In this document: positions 38,419 to 50,531 of the stretch, one piece after another
How positions within the stretch are numbered: the first letter of the stretch is position 1
How the letters are laid out: every line of letters starts with the position of its first letter
Assembly (NCBI RefSeq): GCF_002443255.2
Contig: NW_019211457.1
Coordinates: forward strand, 51,500,617-51,564,616
Direction: 5' to 3'
Length of the DNA: 64,000 bases
Origin: Varroa destructor
Taxonomy: Eukaryota; Arthropoda; Arachnida; Mesostigmata; Varroidae
Notes under the pieces: generated by a model
Seen by the model: the letters and a program-made list of their open reading frames with translations, nothing else
Database searches by the model: none
Told to the model about the DNA's origin: nothing
Made by a program: the position numbers and the translations under genes

Positions 38419-38775
38419 GGTTGGATTTAGTGAACAGTCCTCCATCATGACCACGCCAGACCCCATTCGTCTTTAGCTACCTACTACGGCAAAAATTGAA
38501 AGAACTTGGACGGAAGATTTCAACGCGTCCGTTGATAACTCAAATCTTGTATCATCCGACCACCATTTGCGTATACCGTGTTAACAGGTATTAATTTCGT
38601 TGAGAGGGAAGGTTTGCAAAAATCACTTGTCACAAATTTTCGTCTAGAACCGACAGAAGCTCTACATTAATGAAATTATGAAGAATGCCGGAAAAAAATC
38701 ATCAACGAACGTGGCCAGTTTCTACTGTAGGCTATTTTCTCTAGGACCTTGTATATATGTAGAAATAATCCAAAG
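38419..38775 (+). mobile_element. Decayed mariner remnant 3 (C-terminal third)
   Basis: LHHDHARPHSSLATY (from 38440) is the second catalytic block of a mariner transposase. Its Asp is intact (38449-38451), but the following Asn is changed to His. Downstream, in shifted frames, are a SSDHHLR phrase in the place of the third Asp block and TEALHxxNYEECRKKIINERG in the place of the C-terminal helices. This is a truncated, frameshifted copy. The N-terminal half was not found upstream. Confidence 0.7.
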
Positions 38776-39851
38776 CCACAATGTATGCATTTGTTGCGAG
38801 ACGAAATCTAGTTACCTTTGTGTACGACATTGAATGCCCCTCAGCTAAGATTCTCCAGCACCAACGCCTACAATGTAGATCCGTTTATCGCGTTTTCAAG
38901 GTTCATACGGCAGCCTTAACAATGAATAGCTCCAGAAGAACTAGATTACAACAAATACAAAAGTACTACAAGGGCACCAAAGAATGTTTCTCTTTTATTT
39001 GATGGATTTGAAATTTCTCGGAATCAATGGGTACGAAACAGAACCGTAGTTTCAGGTCAAATCAGGAATATGTCACAAATTAAATGAGAGTTGTCTGAGT
39101 TCAAAAACTGCTTGTAAAGGTAACCTGACATGAAAAGTTGGGCACAATCCGTTACAAAGTTACGGAACGCCAAACGCATAAGTTGATGCCGGATTTCATA
39201 CTTAATAATTCATTTATCTATATCATGAGATTTGACTTATGAGCAACTATTAGAACAGCCAAAATATTTTCAAAAGATTGCTATATTTTTTTAAATGTTC
39301 TTCTAAAATTAATATTTCATAAATGCTATCTCTATAGCATATTGGGATTTCTGACCAAGTGTTTTAATAGGGCTCTAGAGATAAATGAAAATCCATATCA
39401 ATTCATATTCATACGTATTACTTATGTCGAAGTACCTAAACCTACTTTCATTCCGCATCTCTATTTAGTATCAGGCCACCTTTAAAACACTCTCAACTAT
39501 TACGTTTGTTGGGCCTGCCGATACGTTTCAAAGATAGATTTCTTAATCGTTAATTAAAAGGGCAGTTACTAGATAATGGCTTTATCCACATGAAACCGAT
39601 AAAATCCAGGTACTTACAAACCTTGGTGGAAGTCGTATTGCGCTTTATATCAGCACCGGAACTTATGATTCTGGTGCTTACGCTGCAATGCCTATTCCAC
39701 CTATTCCCAGCAAACGCAATAGTCCGCGTGTGGCCAGTTAACATTTAGAGAATTATATAGATATGAACATTCTGATTAGTTGTTTCAAGCTGGCACTTTT
39801 TACTGTGAACTGCGTTCGATCATTCCTAAAATATCGGCACGTACGCTTGCG

Positions 39852-39876
39852 TCAATCAATCAATCAATCAATCAAT
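39852..39876. repeat. (TCAA)n microsatellite
   Basis: Six TCAA units in a row. Confidence 0.9.
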
Positions 39877-41437
39877 GGGCCGCTCTGATTCAGCCTGTCA
39901 AGAGGTGTCTTCTACGAATTGACTCACTGGTTCAAAACTGTGACGTGGTAAAGTATAGTTTTTGCAATAGGTCGCTAGTGGCATTGCTTGCGACATGTCT
40001 CGATGTATCATTAAAATAACAAATCTCGTCACCTGTTAAAACAGGCCTTGTCCTAGCGCACCCTAGGCCTAAGACAATACAGAAGAAACCCGAAAGTAAT
40101 TTCTTGAGCGTGTAAGATTAATGTTAATTGGCCACTGGCTCAGCTGGGAGCTTGTTCCGTAAGATGGTTAAAAATTCAATTCATTAATTAGCGTATTAAC
40201 CTGTTTTACCTCAACAATTGTTTGTATCAAGATTGCTAACAAGCATGTGTGTATACTCACTGTATCAGCGATCATCGCAGCAAGTGTTGTCATATGTTAT
40301 AATTTATAAAAATAAACAGTATTTCTACGAAGATCTATAACGAAAAGCGCTGATCCCATAAGCGATCAGCATCTTTCACTTGTTCAACAGATCGTTGTTT
40401 CTTATACTAAACGTAACCTAGTAAGATATATATTTTATATCGCTCAAGACAGAATAAAAAAAAATATGTGGTTATGTGATTGATTTCCGGTATAGTACTG
40501 GTTAGTTCTGAGGCCTGACCATATATTCATTTAAATTCTAGTTATGAGAAATTAAAATAATGGTAATAACGCCATAAAGTCACGTTTAAGTTAGCAAGGG
40601 GGTGGGCAAGTTCAACAACACTGACAATGAAGAGTCTTCTAAATGAGCCTGCCAGCGTCTCTAAGCGGACTCTAATAACATAGTGCTAAAACAATTTTGA
40701 TGAAGTTACAAGACGGAAATCCTTTAGCAGACGTTGTCATCCTGAACGATTTCGTCCCATCATAGGTTTTGGCCCTGTGTGAAGTATAATGCCGTAGATA
40801 CGGAGCTGACTGAAAAAAGTTTCGAATCCTTGAAGTGCTTCTAATTCGTAAAGCAACAATTCGATCACAGGTGCCCTAGGGTGATACATTCTGTTCCTTG
40901 TTTTGGCTTGACCAGCAATTTGTAATTCAGAATTTCGAGTACTGTTAGGATAATGATTAGTGGTTAAAAAAGTGGTTAAAAAAGGGCACCTCACGAATTT
41001 TCTATCTATCGAAGCTGCTCAAGAACGAGCCAGTGTAACTACCCTCTTTTCGTCCAAACTAATTTTCCTTCGGCTGCCTCGCAATTGAAACACCCAAGAT
41101 TAGTCGGGACGGACAGAACAAACAAGCTAATTCTAAGTAGGACTAATGGAATTAAATAGTGTTTACAGAAAACTAAGCTCAATCAATCTCTGGCTGGGGG
41201 GCTATGCGTTGTTTTTGGATAAGCAACGTTACAATTGCTTCTTTCTGGGTACAAAATTGTGATGGCGCTCATGAAGTATTCTCTTCATCAAACTCAAGAC
41301 AAATCAGTATTCGTCGGTTCAAAGCTGAGTCTAGTTGAACCGAAGGTATGTTTTTTGGATGGATTACCAGGTACCGTTCGAGGAGCGTATTAATTATATC
41401 ACTTATTGCCATTATTATCCATATGAGCATGATGGCA

Positions 41438-41459
41438 ATATATATATATATATATATAT
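41438..41459. repeat. (TA)n microsatellite
   Basis: About eleven TA units in intronic DNA. Confidence 0.9.
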
Positions 41460-41789
41460 GTACACTGGAAAATGAATTGATGCGTAAAGCAAAAAGGCAA
41501 ACAACATGGGGGAAAACTTTGGCGGGCTGTTTGTCGTAGCAGGCATGTGCGGACACAGGCGCTACTTCTGGCACTACCCGAAGCCCACAGTAAAACCACA
41601 CAGACTCGTAATGGGATGTGTGTATCTCTTTCACAATGTTCACCAAAGATAAGCCGTTAGCTAATCTCTTCACCCCATACAACGCGTCAACGGTATGAAA
41701 TCCAGCTTACGTTATTGCTGGTTTTCACGAAGCTTACGAAATGAAGCAGACCAGAATATCTTAAGGTTTGGGTTTTGGGGTTTCAAAAA

Positions 41790-41900
41790 CTCATCAGAAT
41801 GGCTCAATAAGCGTTTCTAAGTCATTTTAATGGTCGTTCTGAAGAAAAGAAGGTCGATTGTCGACCGGATCGTCCAGATACGTTGCAAAAGTTCACTTCT
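41790..41900 (+). mobile_element. Possible mariner N-terminal fragment
   Basis: The phrase HFNGRSEEKKVDCRPDRPDT recalls the mariner linker between the DNA-binding and catalytic domains, where a GR...D.RPGRP.T pattern is typical. Nothing further downstream confirms it, so this may be a short relic or a coincidence. Confidence 0.3.
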
Positions 41901-43516
41901 TAGCCATTCCTTCAGACGGCTTCATACAGTGTATCAAGCCCCAGTTTCGAAACTAGACCGCTTCATATGTCTCCAGTTGAGTGGCTCAATCCACTACCAC
42001 TTTACTATTATAGGGTACGCTGATCTATCGGGTACGTACCTGAATCACCCTAATCCAAATGAGCATATCCATGCGAAGTTGCAGACTCTACGGTTGAACA
42101 CAACATGGACAACATTTTGCAAGAATTACGTATACGCTTATTCGCACTCGCCATATAAAATAGCAAGACTATACAACTCTGATAATATAGGATAATATTA
42201 AGTTCAGTCGTCGGTAAAATGAATTTATATTATATTTATCTGTAGAAAAATTTTGATTAAATACTAAAGGGGCATTGTAGCGAAGTAAACACTTTATAGG
42301 GAATGTATTGAAAGCCGACGTTATAGCTCTTCTTAGGCGCTTCTATACATACTAACATAGATCAAGGAAGGACTTTTCGTACTACCTTCGGTGCAATATA
42401 TTTGTAAAGCCAAAACCCCAATTTTTCCTTTAGAATAATTAAATGTCACTTTAGGATGCATAGGAAAGGCGTAGGTGAACAAGTGCATCGTTCTGGGGTA
42501 CGATGCCGATCAGGAACATAGGTCGTCAAGGTGATTTTCGAGTGCGTGCAAGAACGTCTTGTCTATAACACTGAAAAATATGATCGAGCCAAATGAGTAT
42601 CTAGTTCATTCATTTGAGTACGTCCTATATTATATATAAGTATTACACCTGGCCAAAGTTCGCTATAAATCAACATAAAATTAAGTTACTAAAAAATAAC
42701 GATACTGACCGATTACAAAATCTGTCGGATGCTGTTGTTATACATGTAGTGCTAAGTATCCTATGCGTTTCGATCAGGGTAATTCTTGTAAATAATACAG
42801 TGGTATAATTAATGTGTGGATGGATGACATGAGCGTGACTTGGCAAATATAATATGCTGCTATGCCCTTTTGCTTGTAACTTTTCGGTAGATAAATTACC
42901 GATAACTTAGCCACTTCGTCTACAGGAAACATAGAATCAAGCATAGCTCTGCTGCTCTTCTCAGTTCGCTCGTGTTCCTTCTGTCTGTCATCCTATAATT
43001 ATACATTACGCGCGTATCATTAACTAGGACTGGCCCCAAGGCCACGGATTGCGGGCGTGCTTCTTCCCCCATTCTAACTGAGCACATAACGTCCTTGATT
43101 TGTCGATACTGCAAACTGAGTAGCTGATTATCGATCACTCGTTTACATTATCGACTCGGTCACGGACCAGCCGCAACTGTTTTCAAACTATCCCTTAGAT
43201 CAAGTATGTTACCACTGACAGGGAGGACGTAAGGACCTTCCTATTCATAAGGCTATAGGATGAAAACTCCATGTCAAAAAAAAACACATATCATATATAG
43301 ACTATGGACTAGCAACTATACCCGCTCTATGAACAAGCATCCATTATCATAGATAAGAGACGGCAAGAGGTATCGAGAAAATGCTAAAAAACTATCACTT
43401 ACAATGTTTATTACTGTCATCTGTATCTTTTCCTAAGACCAATGATAATATACACAGTTATAGAAAATAAATAGCCCTACTAAATACTCGCACAGTGTGG
43501 TAACAAAGGAAATACC
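41901..43516. other. MAM gene intron, nothing recognised
   Basis: AT-rich sequence with short open frames only. The 72-codon minus frame at 42920-43138 reads smoothly but has no recognisable domain. Confidence 0.4.
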
Positions 43517-43541
43517 TTTTTTTTTTTTTTTTTTTTTTTTT
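43517..43541. repeat. Poly-T tract of about 25 bases
   Basis: An uninterrupted T run. It could be the reverse complement of a poly-A tail of a minus-strand retroposon or a simple repeat; no element was recognised next to it. Confidence 0.9.
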
Positions 43542-43879
43542 CTTTCAGAGTACATGTATGTTAGACGCTCTTAATATATGAATTGCTAGGAAAGGGTTCA
43601 TGTATACATAGATAGAACATGTAACAAAAGTATTTGTAGTGTTTCAGTGTCACCCGTAAAGGGAGTAATGAATTCGGGAACGCGTTCACTATATCCGTAG
43701 CGTTTTGCAGGACTAGTAACGCTTCAACCTATCGTTATAAAAATGCCATTTCGCATTTTAGAACGTACAATATCAAGTATGAAACGCAAGAAAGATTAAT
43801 CCTGTATTTCAAAATGGCGCCATATTGTAACGATACGGTGTTTTTTTTACGGTGTTGAAGATACATCTGTCCCTTGCAA

Positions 43880-44400
43880 AATGTTGAAACTCAAACTTTT
43901 CACTTGGATATCGTCACCAGGGACGATCTGCTGTAGGCCATGGGATATCGGAAAATTCGTTTGGTTTACGATGCAATGCATTGGGAATACAGTGCTTTCG
44001 TTAACTTTTTTGTTGAGATCGTGAATGACCTCTTACAAAGGTGAATGATGAGAAGGTGTAGGGTGCGACGGTGGGGCCAATCGATCTCATTGATATTTGC
44101 ATTCAGGTTGGTGCATGTAAAATTGATAAGGTCATATATTCGGACAAATGGGGAATCCTGATTTTTCGGGGACCAAAAACGGAGACGGAGAGCGGTGGCT
44201 TTCCTCGCTCGAGGGTTTCAACAGTGGTCAATTACTATACAATGCTGTAATTTGTAAGGAGAAATGAATATTATTCGTAGACAATCAACCGTATCAGTGG
44301 CTGAAGGCAACCGAACTGGCAGGACAGCGTATGGCATCTACTTGGTGATCCAACACAATGGTTATCCACTACGGTTTCGTAAATCCTGATTAGGGTTAAA
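43880..44400 (+). mobile_element. Possible Ty3/gypsy pol remnant 2
   Basis: FVDNQPYQWLKATELAGQRM (about 44276-44335) matches the RNase H phrase usually seen as TDH..L.WL......GR.ARW. About 290 bases upstream, SAFVNFFVEIVNDLLQR recalls the NAP.TF...MND.L block of the reverse transcriptase. The frame is broken between them. The copy is short and old, and the assignment is tentative. Confidence 0.35.
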
Positions 44401-45835
44401 AGCTAGGAGGAAAGCTCTTTATTAAACAGCCAAAATTAATTAACCAAAATAACTATTGCACAGCAACGCTGACCTACGGAAAACGTAAACGTATTGAATA
44501 ATCAATCTAATATCAATTTTTATAGCATTTTTTAATGCTAGAGTTTTTTTTTTATCTAGTAAAATATACGAAGACGTTCGCATTCGATATTCGTGGAAAT
44601 GATATCAGCAATGGGGAGACGATGTATGCGGAGCAGGGATCGATTGAAAGTACACAGATCTGGCCAATGATACATGTTTGTCTGAATAGTGCTACTTGGA
44701 AAAGTTATTTACTCCTGATTTGCCATAACAGTGACCATTGATTCATAACTACATCTCGGAAAAAGACACCAGACATTTACATGGAATTGTTTGGAGAGGC
44801 CTGTGAAGCTCCAGAGAGAGAAAAAAAAAAGTCGAAGATTTCTCTTCTGCAACAAAGTGCGAACATTAATTAAATCGTGCCGGTATCAGTCAATTCACCT
44901 ACCAACCCATAGTAATTAACACGCAAACAAATATACGGCGTCCCTGTTACGGACGGCCTCATTCGTCAAAGATATACCTATTGGAAGATTTGGCCTGTAA
45001 AGAATTCTATCAAAACTAGGTGTGCTTTGCTGAATCATCTCATTTTTTCAGTCACTAACGTAATTTATTCCTAGAGAGTCTGCTTTGTATGCCGATTATA
45101 ACAAGCATGGCTTGATATCACGAGGTAAGTGTTCCGTTTGGATAAGTAAACGTAGGGATTTTAAGCGAGTGACCCAAATCAATCCAATCATAGACAACTG
45201 AACCATATCTTTGAATTAAATGTTTATGTCTCAATCTCAACTAAGCTTGATCATAATAATTCATTTTTTGCGTACAGTATATAGAAAGAGGTGTAATTTA
45301 GATTAATACTAATGCTATTTAAGCTGATCTACGTACGATACAAGCAAATTCTTTTTTTTTTGAATATCAGTACTTTATGAAATACTAATTCAGGGCAAAG
45401 CCTGTTAGCGATGATGGTTTTCTATACGGCCAGGCTACAGGCGAGGCCAATGGCTGTCAGTTATTTATTTCGGTACATAGATAATATGGAAATAGTACAT
45501 ATTCCTTGTTACACACACCGGTCAGTCAATTGAAGATGTCTTCAAATTTTCTACTCAATTCCCACCGTAAGTCTTCTTTGAAACTCGTCGGCAATAACCG
45601 AATCTTTTTACTGTTGTATGCGTTTGTGCATCGGTTATACGAAATAGTTTTAGAAAACGTATGTTTTTTTTTCTTAGCACAGTACGAAAAGCTCTGAACA
45701 AGAGGCAAATAGAAACCAGCGTGCCTGTTTTAGCCACTACGACCAAATGAAGCCTCCTCAATGCTAGGAGTAATTTACATGGACAGAATCCAAACTCCAT
45801 CAAGACTGTCGTAAGAATCTGGTTCTTTTATTCAG

Positions 45836-46195
45836 TTGTATACACGCTCGAAATACGATCAAAGTATTTTACCGAGTTATGTTATAACAATAATATGCAT
45901 TGACTACTGGAAAATATCGATATCAACGAAGCCTCTCTCGTTTCGTCTAACGTATACACTTTATAAAGTCGTGGACAAATATATGCTGTACTACGCAACA
46001 TTCTGCGATGGCGCCCACGTTACGGTCCGGCCTTTAAGAGCTCTGTCGACAACCCGGAAAGATAAAAGGGATCGCATTCGCAGGCCCAAAAACAACGCCA
46101 AACCTATTGAACCTACGGAGAATGATATAAAGGAAATCCTCCAGGGGTTCTACCCATTAGAAGGGTTCCTGCTGCCGTTCAAATCGAGCACGTAG
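45836..46195 (+). CDS. Unrecognised ORF containing one arm of an inverted repeat
   Basis: The frame is open for 119 codons. Its C-terminal half is charged and looks more gene-like than chance, with TVRPLRALSTTRKDKRDRIR, then KNNAKPIEPTEN and ILQGFYPLEGFLLPF. The first half is AT-rich and unremarkable. The charged part coincides with the inverted-repeat arm at 46023-46083. The other arm, on the minus strand, also stays open in the equivalent frame. It may be a fragment of a transposon ORF or of an exon; no domain was recognised. Confidence 0.25.
   Translation: MYTRSKYDQSILPSYVITIICIDYWKISISTKPLSFRLTYTLYKVVDKYMLYYATFCDGAHVTVRPLRALSTTRKDKRDRIRRPKNNAKPIEPTENDIKEILQGFYPLEGFLLPFKSST
46023..46083 (+). 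repeat. Inverted repeat, left arm (61 bp)
   Basis: This arm starts CGGTCCGGCCTTTAAGAGCT and ends CATTCGCAG. It pairs with 46657-46717 in inverse orientation with four mismatches, all transitions, and a spacer of 573 bases. Confidence 0.9.
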
Positions 46196-46656
46196 TTCTA
46201 TTCAAAAAGAGACTTAATCTAAGCCTGGAGGGCCTAAATTCCCCTAGGAAGGACAATTAACTTCAATACCTATAACCATTCATTCTGATGCATGGTGAAC
46301 AAGCCTGCTTTGTTATTTGATGTCACCACATCCAATCGAATCCTAACAGCTATTCAGTGCCTGCTATTTTTTTGCGTATATTTCCACAAAAAATAAAAAA
46401 AAAAACTAACATGCCTACAAATTACCGATGAACCCAAATTTGGTAACTTCTACAACAGCACTTGTAGGAATCTAAGATCAGTTTGCGGATTTGTTCGAAG
46501 GCAGCCATTGGTGCATAATTAAACCTGGTACATAACCCCAAAAGCAGTATTCATATTTCGGATGATGCTTCTTCAAGAGCACTTATGATCGGTTGCTTTA
46601 TACAGTATGTGGGAACGCCGAAGTGATTACCTTTCCTTAGCTCGCATTTTCCGTGT

Positions 46657-46717
46657 CTGCGAATGCAATCCCTTTTATCCTTCCGGATTGTCGACAGAGC
46701 CCTTAAAGGCCGGACCG
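46657..46717 (-). repeat. Inverted repeat, right arm (61 bp)
   Basis: The reverse complement matches the left arm at 57 of 61 positions. Read in the same frame, its protein is TVRPLRALSTIRKDKRDCIR. Two differences are silent (Arg, Lys) and two change residues (Thr to Ile, Arg to Cys). The frame stays open beyond the arm for a further 30 or so codons. Confidence 0.9.
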
Positions 46718-47785
46718 TGTGGTAAATAATTTTTTTTTTTTGTCAACCTACATTCGCGACGTGTTGCAAGATACTACAAGTTGAGTGATGAAAAAATACG
46801 TTGTAACAAGTGTGTACAGTTGCGTCTTACTAATGACACAGACGGCCAACAACCGAGCAAGTAATTGCTATAATAGGTTTGCCACGAGTATGAAACAATT
46901 CACTTCGGCTTTGGAAAATCGATTTTTTCTGTGGCCGAGAGAACCAACGTAGTGCAGTAGTCATTCCGGCATCTTATGCTATATCTCAGAACCCAACGGT
47001 TCAATAGAACTACATCGAAAGCGCTAATAGTGTTTTCCTTGACCAGCTTGCGATTTGGCGAGATAAGCTTTACTAAACTGTACCAGCTTTATTAAGCTAA
47101 ATGACTTTAATAGGTACCAGCTTATTTCGTTACAAATCAATTGTTTGTCCCGAAGCGACATAGCTTAGCGTATCGGAATTGCTGCATGTTAAAAGCACTG
47201 GAGACCTTGTGTATAAGCGATCACTGTCCCGTGCAGATGGGACTGCGAAGAAACCCCCCAAACATTGCTCTGCAAGGCGTAGTAAGCTATCGTATCAGAC
47301 AAGCCACGTAACGCCTACTCTTATAGGGTAGAGAATATAGTCGAAATATTGCCATGCCGAATAGTCTATAATGGATACGTCCAATCCGTATACGGCACCA
47401 CAAAATCTCACTGTTGGTAATAGTACTATTCATAGTATTATTTTGGCGACGGATGCATTCAAGCTGGTAGCAGACAGAAGGGTTACGGCAAAAACGCACA
47501 GTCGTTACCGTGAATAGCTAAAGAACACGTAATTAATGGAAAAGACCATTTGCTCAGAGACTTTTTGCCCCTTACAGTGATGGGCGTTAGTTGAAGAGAA
47601 AGAACGGTGCATCAGAGGTATTGAAATATTCTCGCCATAGAATTAGCAAATTGACAGAAAGATATACGCGGTTGCGTACATTCGCTTACATATATTAAAC
47701 GTTTATATGAACATGAACGTATAATGCATGGGACCTTATTGCATACTTGTTATCTGTGCGCTGCTAGTCCTAGGGTAATACTTAC

Positions 47786-47882
47786 CGGCCTCTCCTGGTT
47801 TGATACATTTTGGTAGAATGGCAATATCGTCCAATGCCGTATCACCCTCAATGCCGACTGCGGGCTCGCTTTGCAGGATAAT
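47786..47882 (-). CDS. MAM-domain membrane protein: C-terminal part of the MAM domain
   Basis: The acceptor CTCTTCGTTGCAG and the donor GGCCG/GTAAGT are both good. The 97 bases (32 codons plus one) read IILQSEPAVGIEGDTALDDI followed by AILPKCIKPGEA. This is the diagnostic end of a MAM domain, an extracellular adhesion domain found in receptor phosphatases, meprins, neuropilins and related proteins. The domain typically ends with F.G..G..GDIA.DDI....C. The last strand and the closing Cys are present. It joins in phase 0 to the exon ending at 51943 and in phase 1 to the stalk exon at 29415. Confidence 0.85.
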
Positions 47883-48987
47883 CTGCAACGAAGAGAATAT
47901 TTCGTGGGAAACAAAATAAACCTATTTTTGTTGCTTACAGTTAAGGCAATATCTTTGTTTTAAGAAAAAAACCTACTTATAATGTCTGTATGACAAACAA
48001 TTTCGGCGTATATGCCTCTTATTTATGTAACTGAATTCTCTGAGATGTTAGCAAATCGCTTTCGGATAGATTTGCCCACTCGCAGATTCGAATCTAGGTT
48101 AGTGTACGACAATATGACAGCCATATGCGTTAATTCTAGTAATCAGGGTTACCTCTAACGCTGTGGGCCTTATAAAGTAACCTAGCCTAGCTTAGGTATA
48201 TACGTGTGTGCCCCGCACCGATATAGCAGGATAACTGTAGTATAATGTTCACACTGGTGCAACATAAGCGGCCGCTACGACACACTGACGACAACGTAAT
48301 GCAAAGTGCTAGAACGGCAGATCTTAGAGCTTTGGCTGCCGGGATCTCATCTAAATGAATAACAATTTGTTCTACCTTAACAGATTTTAATAGATTGCTT
48401 TCGAACTCTCTATCCGATTGTAGTATATGTAACTCAGGACGCCTATTTTAAAGTGATGCTTATGTTTCCCAATTATATGAGTCAAATACCCGTTCAATAC
48501 TTATTATGCACGCCTTCACGACTTACCCTTGTAAACGAACTCTAATTATTAGTTGCTATATGAGTATTTATAAGACGAATTCTGTGTTTACTTAAGTAAA
48601 CCTAAAATGCTAGGTAATACTGGAACTCACGGAGACGTTTATACGTATAATTTGAGTTTCGCTTTAACACTGCTCGTCCTGCAAGAAAAATTTTGTTCAT
48701 CATAGTGACTTCAACAAATAAGTCGTACTAAAGCGAATCAAACGCTTCAAAGCACAGGACACATTGAAGGGAGAAAAACCACAGAATTGAACCGGGTGGG
48801 AGGCTTCGCTATGATGTAGCAAAAGCCACATATTCCTAATTTTGCCTTTTCTCTTGGATGGCAAGCGGCCTCATAGACAATCGAAGGATGACAGCGATGT
48901 CGACAACAACAAAGATGATGGCCATGTGATTTCTCGTTAGCCCAAACTACTGCTTCTACCATCGTCGTTACCATCGCCATAAGGAGC

Positions 48988-49215
48988 TCAGAGTTTGAAA
49001 TTTGAGGAAGTGCCGAATTGTGTGGTAAGTAAGAGGAAAGAAAAAACGTTTTCTTTAGCCTCTTCTACTGCGTGTGACGGACGCCGCTGTGCTGGCGCGT
49101 CGTTGCTGGTCTTGGTGTCGTTTAACGACTGAGCTGTCGTCAACTGGAAGATGGAGGTGATGGTGGATAGAATATCGAAGGATTCTCCCTGCCAGCCGCC
49201 AGTGCCACCGTCCAA
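48988..49215 (-). CDS. Unrecognised exon-like ORF
   Basis: About 75 codons ending in TGA. The sequence looks coding in composition: DGGTGGWQGESFDILSTITS, then a Thr/Ser/Asn-rich part, then a charged stretch (SHAVEEAKENV). An acceptor-like GGCATTATCAG lies just upstream at about 49238. It lies on the same strand as the MAM gene, between two of its MAM exons, but it ends in a stop and cannot be an internal exon. It could be an alternative last exon, giving a secreted truncated form, or a chance frame. Confidence 0.25.
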   Translation of the reverse strand: MDGGTGGWQGESFDILSTITSIFQLTTAQSLNDTKTSNDAPAQRRPSHAVEEAKENVFSFLLLTTQFGTSSNFKL

Positions 49216-50531
49216 GCCGGCTGGTGCGGCGTCCTGATAATGCCTTCAACAAACGTCGCGATATCCCCTGCGTCGCCCTTCCATTTTAGAACCCCACTAT
49301 TCTCCTACCATTTTCGTTCCCCGTCCGTAACCTAACATTGCCGACTAAGCTTATCACTTGCACCACTGCCAAACAGTTCTTCCTGTCCCAGCGGGAACCA
49401 AATCGCCACTGCTTCGAAACGAGACTAACGTAAGAGAGAAACAGACCAACGTAGAGGAAAACAATGAAACGAGATAATGAGAAAGTAGCGTGTCTCTCCC
49501 CACCATCCCTCAGTAGCTGTGAAACCCTACGAGACTGAGTCGGTAACAGCAGCACTCGTCAGAAGAAATTCTATCGTCCAAGTTTGGAGCCTCCTCCTTT
49601 CGCCTGGCTGCTCTAACTGCTACTCTACCTACAGTATTCAGTTCCTTATACTCTAAGCTAACTGTCCCTTCCCATTTGGCACGCTTTAAGAGCAAAAGGA
49701 GAAGTTTTCACGGCTAAACTGAAGGTAAATGCTAGCAAAAGGTTAAAACGGTATCAGAAAAGTGGGAAATGCAAGGGTACATGTGAAAGTGTGTAGCAGA
49801 TACGCACAGCACTTAACAGTGCGCTGGCTCTCTGTCTGGGCTGGTAGAGACGAAGCTCAAAGTGGATCATCAAGTCACCATACCATTATCGTCGGTTGCT
49901 GCTTATCCTTCTGACTGGCAAAGCTGTGCCATAAAAAAACAGCGCCTCTAACTATGTAAATGGACGATGAGCAGCAACGTATATAACGCAAGTGGCGCTT
50001 GCCACACAAATGCCCTGAAATGTTTGCACAGGCCGGTCTCGGTCACGTAACGGGGCTATGACTAAGACCTGTCACGCCTGCCAGTGGTAGACGATTTATA
50101 GCTCTGGAGTTACTCAGCGCACCTTAATCATGTATAAATAAATAGAACTGATTAATTAAGAACCTATCTAAATTACACTGGAGGATCCGAACAGTAGGAT
50201 ACCGATAAATAATTTGAACACCTTCTTAAATTAATACAAGAAGATCGTATCTATAAAGCCGGCCCCATATACTAGCAAATTGTCAGTGGGTATATCCTTC
50301 TTTACCGGCCGGTGTAAAAATGGTCAAAAAGCCGGTTATCGTTAGTGCATATCGGATGCTCCGCCAGGCAAGTATCTGCGTGCTTAAAATCGACATCCTA
50401 CGTTACGACCATGTAGAGGTATTTCACTATTGCTGCAGAACTACTCAAATTATGTTATAACCTATTTATCTTTTATATTAAATCGTCTAATTATATACTT
50501 AAATGTTTTTCAGAAGGATTCTTATCTATTG

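Larger units (their letters stand above)
38776..41789. other. MAM gene intron with one ambiguous exon-like segment at 39.6 kb
   Basis: Mostly featureless. At about 39600-39740 both strands are open. The minus strand has a donor (TTT/GTAAGTACC), while the plus strand reads LGGSRIALYISTGTYDSGAY and on into a Pro-rich part. The minus-strand phase does not fit between the MAM exon and the stalk exon, so I do not call it. A minus-strand frame at 40737-40994 with an acceptor-like CATTATCCTAACAG is likewise unassigned. Confidence 0.3.

Noticed and set aside
41269..41682. 137-codon minus-strand frame.
   Set aside because: It runs through a TA microsatellite (IYIYIYIY) and shows no domain.
48061..48110. 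A GATTCGAATC word suggesting a tRNA B box.
   Set aside because: It is a perfect palindrome without an A box or a foldable cloverleaf upstream.
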